A stretch of DNA of 5,591 nt from Lachnospiraceae bacterium. Its GTDB lineage: Bacteria; Bacillota; Clostridia; Lachnospirales; Lachnospiraceae. The notes under the pieces were generated by a model that saw nothing but the letters and a program-made list of their open reading frames with translations, made no database searches and was not told the DNA's origin. The stretch's first letter is position 1, and every line of letters starts with the position of its first letter. Both the position numbers and the translations under genes were made by a program. Below, in pieces: positions 1 to 4,081 of this stretch. The stretch lies in the NCBI GenBank assembly GCA_017476305.1, contig JAFVAA010000185.1, forward strand, positions 1-5,591. Reading direction: 5' to 3'.

Positions 1-540
1 ATACGGTTCGGAAAGTGTCGCATTGATCTTATGAAAATTCTCCCATGAGATCACGCCCTCACCCCGTACTTTAAAGGTCTACTTCGACGATACGGAAAGC
101 GGGACATTCAGGAAATGCTTCACGGTATGTGTCACATCTTCACCGATGATGCCTTCCCTTCCCCTGGTGATCGCCTGTCTGAACTTTCCATACGAAAAAC
201 GCAGGACTAAGGTAAGACCGTCCAGCTTCCACGAAAGGATCACATCCCTGTCCTTTGCAAACCTCACCAGATCCTCCACAGACTTTGTCTTATCTGCAGA
301 GAGCATGGGTTTGGTATGCTGCACCGGAACCAGTTCTTCCAAGATCTCCCCGGATACCTTTTGTGTCGGGGAATCCGACAGAATCACTCCGGTCTCTGAT
401 TCCAGTTTCGTAAGCTCATCCACCAGAAGGTCATACTCCCGGTCCGTAAGCTTCGGATCATCATACTTGTAGTAGGCGGTGTCCGCCTCCCTGATCTCGT
501 TTACCAGTTCCTTCATTCGCATGATCTTGTCTTTTTTCAT
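1..540 (-). CDS. LigA-like NAD+-dependent DNA ligase, N-terminal part, with an in-frame amber codon; runs off the window
   Basis: The protein resembles the N-terminus of NAD+-dependent DNA ligases, which seal nicks through a lysine-AMP intermediate. Seen: a domain Ia-like motif YYKYDDPKLTDREYD (residues 23-37) that in the family binds NMN; HTKPMLSADK (75-84); the nucleophile motif KLDG with Lys105; and TRGREGIIGEDVT (125-137). After residue 153 comes TAG (79-81). The same frame then continues to the window edge with VRGEGVISWENF, a good match to the next conserved ligase block (VRGE). The gene is therefore one ligase frame split by a single amber codon, not a short protein. The start at 540 is chosen because its ATG overlaps the TGA of the upstream methylase (ATGA), which implies translational coupling; a longer open frame upstream of it only shadows the methylase gene. 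It may be an element-borne paralogue rather than the housekeeping ligase, since it sits with a methylase-like gene. Alternatives are a pseudogene or an amber-read gene. The family call is firm; functional status is open. Confidence 0.85.
79..81 (-). other. In-frame TAG inside the ligase frame
   Basis: On the minus strand the codons read TCG TCG AAG TAG ACC TTT AAA GTA, that is SSK-stop-TFKV. Ligase-like sequence lies on both sides in the same frame, with no insertion or deletion. A single base change from CAG, GAG or AAG would make this codon, so it could be a nonsense mutation, a sequencing error or a decoded amber codon. Confidence 0.9.
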
Positions 541-1295
541 ACTGCAATTTCCTCCTTTTTTGAATTTTCTTCTTTTTCTGCATCCTTCCGCTCTGTAGAT
601 TTTTCCCGGAAGCTTTCCATGACGAGCCTGAGATAGTCTGCCGTATGCCACTCCGACCATACTTCCATCGTCAGGCTGTTCCCATGCTTTATGACTGCCG
701 GGATACGGTACAGGCAGCACTGGATGTATGCCATCCACACGCAGCGGATATCAATGTCCTGTGCCATAAAGACCATGTTCTCCGGAAGTTTCCCCTTCTG
801 CCGCATCGCCCAGATGGATGCGATGAGCAGGGCTCCGGAGCCGCATGTCGGTTCGCATACGGTAGTCAGTTCATTCTCCTCTATGCTGCTTTTTTCGCCG
901 ATCCCTGTCATCATCGCCATCGCCCGGCATACCGGATCCGGTGTGAAGAACTGTCCGCTCCACTCGTTGTTCAAACGGAGTTCAGAATAAACGGCTCCCA
1001 GGATGTCCTTTGGATCTGCCATGTTCTCCGCTGCCACAAGTATCAGGAGAAGTGACATCCTGCCATACGAGGCAAGTGCCTCCTCATCCAGAGAAGCCTC
1101 TAGCTCCTCATACCTTTTCTTCCTTTCTTCCGCATGGATCGGATCCATTTCCATCGCAAGCCCTGTCGCGAACAGTTCTAAGAAGGTAGTAAAGACCTCA
1201 TTCAGCCCATACGTCCTTCCTAAACCTCTGATCTCATCCACGAGCTTTTCTTCTGAAGATTTTTCTCTAAGAGATTGTTTTTTATCTCTTTTCAT
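537..1295 (-). CDS. N6-DNA-methylase-like protein (HsdM-type Rossmann core) lacking the NPPY motif
   Basis: This 252-residue protein has the SAM-binding half of type I-like adenine methyltransferases. It shows GQFFTPDPVCRAM (114-126), like the motif X region just before the core; EPTCGSGALL (148-157), a clear motif I; and QDID (179-182), matching the acidic motif II position. The catalytic NPP[YF/W] motif expected downstream is absent: after GNSLTMEVW (205-213) the protein ends in a charged, Lys/Glu-rich tail. The N-terminal ~110 residues are helical and carry no motif I know. It is much shorter than HsdM (about 500 residues) and has no specificity subunit nearby. Similar short methylase-like proteins occur in mobile elements of Clostridia. 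Whether they methylate, bind SAM or block restriction is not visible here. The ATG at 1295 has a good AAAGGAG site; the TGA overlaps the ligase start. Confidence 0.85.
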   Translation of the reverse strand: MKRDKKQSLREKSSEEKLVDEIRGLGRTYGLNEVFTTFLELFATGLAMEMDPIHAEERKKRYEELEASLDEEALASYGRMSLLLILVAAENMADPKDILGAVYSELRLNNEWSGQFFTPDPVCRAMAMMTGIGEKSSIEENELTTVCEPTCGSGALLIASIWAMRQKGKLPENMVFMAQDIDIRCVWMAYIQCCLYRIPAVIKHGNSLTMEVWSEWHTADYLRLVMESFREKSTERKDAEKEENSKKEEIAV

Positions 1296-1356
1296 TCCTG
1301 TCTCCTTTCTTTTTGAGTTTCTTTTTTCCGGCAGCCATAGACTGGAATGCTTTCAT
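1282..1356 (-). CDS. Possible 24-residue basic peptide between the unknown protein and the methylase
   Basis: A short frame beginning MKAFQSMAAGKKKL ends in TAA inside the methylase start. It has ten Lys/Arg residues in 24. Its ATG overlaps the TGA (1353-1355) that follows the TAG of the upstream gene, which would give ATGA coupling if that TAG is read through. Its own ribosome-binding site is poor (GGGTGG right against the ATG), and the methylase ribosome-binding site lies inside it. It may be chance. Conservation of the peptide in related loci would decide. Confidence 0.25.
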   Translation of the reverse strand: MKAFQSMAAGKKKLKKKGDRNEKR

Positions 1357-1361
1357 CCACC

Positions 1362-1703
1362 CTATTCCGCTTCCTTCTGCCAGAATGGTTCTTCAAATGC
1401 CAGCATCCTGCCGCCATCTTCGAACAGCATTTTTTTGATACAGATAGAACCGGTCTGTCCGGAATCGGAATACGTTTCCACATGGACCACCTGCATTCCG
1501 ATAAGCTCTCCTACCCTGCCGTTCGCATACTCCTCATCAAAGTACACGCCTTCGTAGACAGCATAGTAGGCATTTCCTGCCATCGGTTCTATCCCGCTTT
1601 CATCCCAGTTCAGGGAGACCACTTTTCCTGAACTGAGCCGGACTTCAATAAAGTCGATCACCAGATCAGGAATATCGGTCTCTGCTTCTAAATATAGGAT
1701 CAC
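1362..1703 (-). CDS. Unrecognised 113-residue acidic, beta-rich protein; first gene of the methylase/ligase operon
   Basis: I do not recognise a family with certainty. The start is GTG at 1703, with GAGG seven bases upstream in a GAGGTGA context; this is the best start because no in-frame ATG lies near the ribosome-binding site. The protein has no signal peptide or membrane segment. It begins MILYLEAETDIPDLVIDF and alternates hydrophobic strands with charged turns (LNWDESGI at 31-38, GVYFDEEYANGRVGEL at 52-67, MLFEDGGRMLAFEEPF at 92-107), suggesting a small all-beta or alpha/beta fold. It precedes the methylase by 66 bases and is probably cotranscribed with it, so a role in the same DNA-processing module is an inference. 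The stop is TAG, followed in frame by GGT GGA TGA, so a readthrough form would be only three residues longer. Confidence 0.75.
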   Translation of the reverse strand: MILYLEAETDIPDLVIDFIEVRLSSGKVVSLNWDESGIEPMAGNAYYAVYEGVYFDEEYANGRVGELIGMQVVHVETYSDSGQTGSICIKKMLFEDGGRMLAFEEPFWQKEAE

Positions 1704-1759
1704 CTTCTCACCTCTTTTCCTTTCTGCGTGAAGTCATTTCTGTATTTTCAAAATGAAAG

Positions 1760-1804
1760 AACAGGCACAAGCTTTATTCTTTTTTCTGAAACAGCCACAA
1801 CTTT
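1760..1804 (-). repeat. Two imperfect 15-16 bp direct repeats, 30 bp apart, upstream of the GTG start
   Basis: AACAGGCACAAGCTTT (1760-1775) and AACAGCCACAACTTT (1790-1804) are similar and start exactly 30 bp apart. On the transcribed strand both read as TTGTG[C/G]CTGTT-like boxes, lying 57-101 bp upstream of the start at 1703. Two copies one multiple of the helical turn apart could bind a regulator, but AT-rich DNA gives such matches by chance. Confidence 0.3.
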
Positions 1805-1825
1805 CACACTTATTTTTATAGAAAA

Positions 1826-1843
1826 CGAAAGACTTTGCTTTCG
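1826..1843. other. Short perfect inverted repeat, CGAAAG/CTTTCG with a 6-nt loop
   Basis: CGAAAG-ACTTTG-CTTTCG. On the minus strand it is followed by TTTTCTAT, so it could be a weak second terminator or pause hairpin just after the stronger terminator at 1867-1903. The stem is only six base pairs, so the functional claim is weak. Confidence 0.35.
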
Positions 1844-1866
1844 CAGTTCTAACAGATTTTGAACAG

Positions 1867-1903
1867 AAAAAAAGCACAAAAAGAACCTGATATTCCCTTT
1901 GTG
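1867..1903 (-). terminator. Strong intrinsic terminator or attenuator upstream of the unknown/methylase/ligase operon
   Basis: On the minus strand CACAAAGGGAA pairs with TTCTTTTTGTG: eleven continuous pairs, two of them G-U, with loop TATCAGG. This is followed by C and seven T residues. It lies between the promoter at 2092-2120 and the GTG start at 1703, with no coding gene between them. It therefore ends either a separate small RNA or acts as an attenuator of the operon. Confidence 0.7.
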
Positions 1904-1955
1904 TTTCTCTCTCAAACCGTTTTGTTTTTAAATTATTTTTTTGAATTTTTCAGAT

Positions 1956-1978
1956 GATGTTCCCTTGAAAAGAACATC
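1956..1978. other. Perfect 7-bp hairpin GATGTTC/GAACATC
   Basis: GATGTTC and GAACATC flank a 9-nt loop. Neither strand has a T-tract after it, so it is not a terminator. It lies inside the candidate leader RNA, between the large hairpin and the terminator. Confidence 0.45.
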
Positions 1979-1991
1979 CGGAAACAAAGAA

Positions 1992-2037
1992 AGTGCCTAA
2001 AGAATCTTCTCCCAGAAAGGAGCTTTCCTTAGACACT
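1992..2037 (-). other. Large imperfect hairpin, 13-bp arms with an internal CTCC/GGAG stem
   Basis: On the minus strand AGTGTCTAAGGAA pairs with TTCTTTAGGCACT (two mismatches), and the interior adds CTCC/GGAG around a short loop. The sequence that follows is TTTCTTTGTTT, U-rich but interrupted, so it may act as a weak terminator or pause site. Two mismatches at symmetrical positions in otherwise paired arms suggest a maintained structure. Confidence 0.5.
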
Positions 2038-2091
2038 CTGTAAACCCGAATACTTTAGATTATTTATACAATCTTTGATACTGATAAGTGA

Positions 2092-2120
2092 AGTATAACA
2101 GAAGAAAGGACGATTTGCAA
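2092..2120 (-). promoter_or_regulatory. Sigma-A type promoter, TTGCAA-N17-TATACT with extended -10
   Basis: The -35 element is at 2115-2120 and the -10 element at 2092-2097, with 17 bp between them. A TG one base before the -10 (TGTTATACT) gives an extended -10. The predicted start is near 2085. It would drive the candidate leader RNA and, if the terminator at 1867-1903 is read through, the operon starting at 1703. Confidence 0.65.
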
Positions 2121-2232
2121 GATTAAAATGTTAGCGCGTGATACACTTTTTTCCAAGAAGAATAACAGGATATTATTACATTTCCATCTTGCTGAAATAT
2201 TAGCGGAATTTATTCCATATTCCTACATCACG

Positions 2233-2325
2233 AAAAAAAGGACACACAAAAATTAAGCAATGGCAGCTTCTGCTTCATGAATAAATCAAAACAGAACAAT
2301 TCATTCCCTAATTTTTGACATGTCC
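2233..2325 (-). terminator. Long-stem intrinsic terminator for the 187-residue gene
   Basis: On the minus strand GGACATGTCAAAAATTA (2325-2309) pairs with TAATTTTTGTGTGTCC (2255-2240), with a small internal mismatch, and is followed by seven T residues (2239-2233). The 53-nt interior holds two further hairpins, GCAG/CTGC and TGAAT/ATTCA, so the whole can fold as a three-way junction. It lies about 150 bases after the stop at 2478. The stem plus T-tract makes termination the best reading; the elaborate interior is unusual. Confidence 0.6.
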
Positions 2326-2426
2326 TATGCCGCGATTATCTGCTACAAACCGACCTGATTGATGGGCAGCAAATCAGTTCTATTTTATCAGTTTATAGAC
2401 TGGCATGGACTGTTTCAGCCCTTACC

Positions 2427-2462
2427 GCCATTTTTACAAAATGAGAGGCCGTTTTTGCAAAA
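2427..2462. repeat. Two direct repeats GCC[A/G]TTTTT[A/G]CAAAA, 21 bp apart
   Basis: GCCATTTTTACAAAA (2427-2441) and GCCGTTTTTGCAAAA (2448-2462) match at 13 of 15 positions. They lie just after the stop of the 187-residue gene. Both contain a T-run, so part of the match may be composition. No function can be assigned. Confidence 0.35.
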
Positions 2463-2477
2463 AATTCCTATTTTTCA

Positions 2478-3041
2478 TTAACATAACAGAAGTTTCGCCT
2501 TTTCCTCCGGGCTTTTCTCTCTGTCCCCTAAGATCCTGTCCTCTTCTGAATATTCTCCCCTCCTCTTTTCTACAGGAACATGCTCTTCGATCATAGTAAA
2601 CGCCCGGCTGAATGCCCCGATTACCCCATCCTTTAACTCCGGTGCTATGACAACTCCAAAAAGAACCGTACACAGCTCTCTGTACGCATCATACATATAG
2701 ATCAGATGTATCATGTCCTTTTCCGTAAACTCTCCACATCCCTTTTTCTCCTGTATACTGCCTTTCTGATACTCCGTATGTTCCATTCCCATCCCCAGAC
2801 CATCATGAAAACCAAGAGAATAAATCGTTTCTTCATATCGGCTGCTGTAAGCTCCTATCACCTCATCAAATTTCATCAAAAACGCTTCATCCTCTTTGCT
2901 GCCGCTTAATCTTTCCTTCAGCTCACCAAAATATTTATGGTATTCATTCCGGCTTTCTACATAATCCTCATTTTCCCACAGGAACTTTTCCAGAGCCTTT
3001 TCCATCCTCACTTTGGTAATCTCTTTTGTTGTCTCATTCAT
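2478..3041 (-). CDS. Unrecognised 187-residue, mostly helical cytoplasmic protein
   Basis: I do not recognise a named domain. The ATG at 3041 has an excellent GGAGG seven bases upstream, and the gene ends in TAA. The protein is highly charged with no signal peptide or membrane helix. Residues 1-48 form a predicted charged helix with many Glu/Lys; 56-86 include FDEVIGAYSSRYEETIYSLGFHDGLGMG, which has the look of a compact helical bundle (the SLGFHDG turn stands out); 105-155 contain IHLIYMYDAYRELCTVLFG and GVIGAFSRAFTMI; and 156-187 are a charged tail. It stands alone, with its own promoter at 3094-3122 and terminator at 2233-2325, so it is not part of either neighbouring operon. It resembles small hypothetical helical proteins common in Lachnospiraceae genomes and mobile elements, but that is memory of pattern, not a match. 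Confidence 0.75.
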   Translation of the reverse strand: MNETTKEITKVRMEKALEKFLWENEDYVESRNEYHKYFGELKERLSGSKEDEAFLMKFDEVIGAYSSRYEETIYSLGFHDGLGMGMEHTEYQKGSIQEKKGCGEFTEKDMIHLIYMYDAYRELCTVLFGVVIAPELKDGVIGAFSRAFTMIEEHVPVEKRRGEYSEEDRILGDREKSPEEKAKLLLC

Positions 3042-3093
3042 GCTACCGCCTCCTGTAACCTGCTATTCTGTTCTGGTCTTTACTTCTATAAAC

Positions 3094-3122
3094 ATTACAC
3101 GATGAAGGACTCTGATTTACAA
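3094..3122 (-). promoter_or_regulatory. Promoter TTGTAA-N17-TGTAAT for the 187-residue gene, with tandem GATTTACA repeats
   Basis: The -35 TTGTAA (3117-3122) and -10 TGTAAT (3094-3099) are exactly 17 bp apart and about 50 bp upstream of the ATG at 3041. An 8-bp sequence, GATTTACA, occurs twice on the plus strand (3114-3121 and 3124-3131), 10 bp apart, that is on one face of the helix. The first copy overlaps the -35, which would suit a repressor or -35 activator site. Confidence 0.5.
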
Positions 3123-3239
3123 CGATTTACATTATCAAAATCGAAAATTATTCTAAAATAAATGCTTCGCATTTGCAATTTGTGTTATGCCAAAAACCAG
3201 GCAAAAAATATTTCATTCACTATCCAAACCTCAACAAAA

Positions 3240-3267
3240 GCATTGACAGTTTTTTCTCCATCAATGC
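3240..3267. other. Hairpin GCATTGA/TCAATGC in the 3042-3548 spacer
   Basis: A 7-bp perfect stem encloses a 14-nt loop. On the minus strand it is followed by TTTTGTTG, so it might be a weak second terminator after the one at 3394-3442. The rest of 3132-3393 is AT-rich; apart from a small AAATGC/GCATTT hairpin (3160-3174) I see nothing else in it. Confidence 0.35.
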
Positions 3268-3393
3268 CCCCATTTACCATAAAACAGACTAACCAATATG
3301 TATATTATTTTTAACAGTAAACTATGTGACTTGTTATAACCTGATTTTTCCTTAGACATCCCTCCATTACAAAAATAAAATTTCAGATATACG

Positions 3394-3442
3394 AAAAAAG
3401 GGCAGAAATCCGCTACGATTTTTCGTAACAAACCTACTGCCC
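3394..3442 (-). terminator. Intrinsic terminator after the RsbW-like gene
   Basis: On the minus strand GGGCAG (3442-3437) pairs with CTGCCC (3405-3400), followed directly by six T residues and CG. A second hairpin, TACGA-AAAA-TCGTA, sits at the tip. The terminator lies about 105 bases past the stop at 3549 and is the natural end of the kinase/receiver/RsbW-like transcript. The ACGAAAAA of the T-tract could also pair with TTTTTCGT in the tip, giving an alternative pseudoknot-like fold. Confidence 0.65.
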
Positions 3443-3485
3443 ATCAGCCTGCATAATTTTATAAAAAACTATAACTATAAGGATC

Positions 3486-3515
3486 CTGTCAAAAATTACT
3501 TTTTCATTTTGACAG
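3486..3515. other. 9-bp perfect hairpin CTGTCAAAA/TTTTGACAG
   Basis: The arms are separated by 12 nt, 34 bases after the stop of the RsbW-like gene. No T-tract follows on either strand, so it is not a standalone terminator. It may stabilise the 3' end of the transcript. Confidence 0.45.
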
Positions 3516-3548
3516 ATTTCTAAGTTAAGGAATCCCCTCTCTTTCTGT

Positions 3549-3959
3549 TTACTCTAACCTTTTTCTAAACATCAAAATATTTTTCCCATCCTTATGCTCA
3601 TAATGAATATCATCCATGCTTTTCTTTACCATATAAATTCCCAGTCCTCCGATCTTTCTCTCTTCTGCAGAAAGCGTGACATCCGGATCTTCCTTTGCCA
3701 GAGGATCATATGGAATCCCATGATCTATAAAGGTCAGGACTGCCGTTAGCGGCTCCTTTTCCATCTCCACCCGGATGACTGCACTTCCCCTTTCCTTTTC
3801 ATAGGCATAGCTGGCAATGTTCACAAAGATTTCCTCTACGGCAATCTCAATCTGCATCTGTATTTTCACAGGACAGTCCACCTTTTCAAGCTCCCCATCC
3901 ACAAATGCAAGCACATTGTCAAGATTCGCTCTTTTTGCCTCGATTTCCAATTCCTTCAT
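3549..3959 (-). CDS. RsbW-like GHKL ATP-binding protein (anti-sigma factor / serine kinase family)
   Basis: This 136-residue cytoplasmic protein has the three ATP-binding boxes of the RsbW/SpoIIAB group: N-box VEEIFVN (41-47) with Glu42/43 and Asn47; G1 box DHGIPYDP (79-86); and G2 box GGLGIYMVKK (104-113). Its length is normal for a free-standing member. Family members bind sigma factors or phosphorylate STAS-domain antagonists. Neither a STAS gene nor a sigma factor is next to it, so the partner is unknown. I chose ATG 3959 because GGAGG lies seven bases upstream; an in-frame ATG at 3983 with a weaker AAGGA would add eight residues, MDGEGGMD. It follows the double receiver by about 120 bases and is probably cotranscribed, suggesting it is the output of the phosphorelay or reports to the same response. 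It stops in TAA. Confidence 0.85.
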   Translation of the reverse strand: MKELEIEAKRANLDNVLAFVDGELEKVDCPVKIQMQIEIAVEEIFVNIASYAYEKERGSAVIRVEMEKEPLTAVLTFIDHGIPYDPLAKEDPDVTLSAEERKIGGLGIYMVKKSMDDIHYEHKDGKNILMFRKRLE

Positions 3960-4041
3960 ATCCATTCCTCCCTCGCCATCCATGACCGTTCCTTATATAC
4001 TCCATATAACTCCTCTCATGCCATTAGAAAAAACTTGACAG

Positions 4042-4064
4042 ACCGGTTATATCAGATTTCCGGT
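4042..4064. other. Short hairpin ACCGG/CCGGT between the receiver and RsbW-like genes
   Basis: A 5-bp stem with a 13-nt loop. On the minus strand a T-run (GTTTTTTC) comes eight bases later. Stem and T-run are too far apart for a good terminator. It might cause partial processing between the two genes, or be chance. Confidence 0.25.
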
Positions 4065-4081
4065 ACAATGTATCGTAACTG

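Larger units (their letters stand above)
1867..2085 (-). ncRNA. Candidate structured leader RNA or small RNA of about 220 nt
   Basis: The transcript predicted from the promoter at 2092-2120 contains no convincing reading frame but several hairpins in order: AGATT/AATCT in the first 40 nt; a long imperfect stem at 1992-2037; GATGTTC/GAACATC with a 9-nt loop at 1956-1978; then the terminator. CTTTGTTTC (1981-1989) can pair with GAAACACAAAG (1897-1907), with a 2-nt bulge. That pairing would take up the 5' arm of the terminator, as an antiterminator does. I see no T-box consensus and match no riboswitch class I know. It may be a regulatory leader for the downstream operon or a free small RNA. Confidence 0.45.

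Noticed and set aside
541..738. N-terminal extension of the ligase frame up to 738
   Set aside because: It lies wholly inside the methylase gene, has no ligase-like sequence, and the ATG at 540 forms an ATGA overlap with the methylase stop.
1003..1557. 184-codon plus-strand open frame
   Set aside because: Serine/phenylalanine-rich antisense shadow across two minus-strand genes, without a ribosome-binding site or family resemblance.
2312..2375. Minus-strand short frame ...GRFVADNRGIGHVKN as a protein remnant
   Set aside because: About 21 codons between stops, no start or ribosome-binding site, and it overlaps the terminator structure.
3243..3248. TTGACA as a plus-strand -35
   Set aside because: No -10 at 16-18 bp; it is part of the hairpin 3240-3267.
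3945..4010. 24-codon frame MEYIRNGHGW... with AGGAG upstream, overlapping the RsbW-like start
   Set aside because: Gly/Arg-rich with no resemblance to a STAS protein or known leader peptide; best explained as chance overlap with the ribosome-binding-site region.
4035..4069. TTGACA and TACAAT on the plus strand as a promoter
   Set aside because: The spacing is 23 bp, too long, and no plus-strand gene follows.
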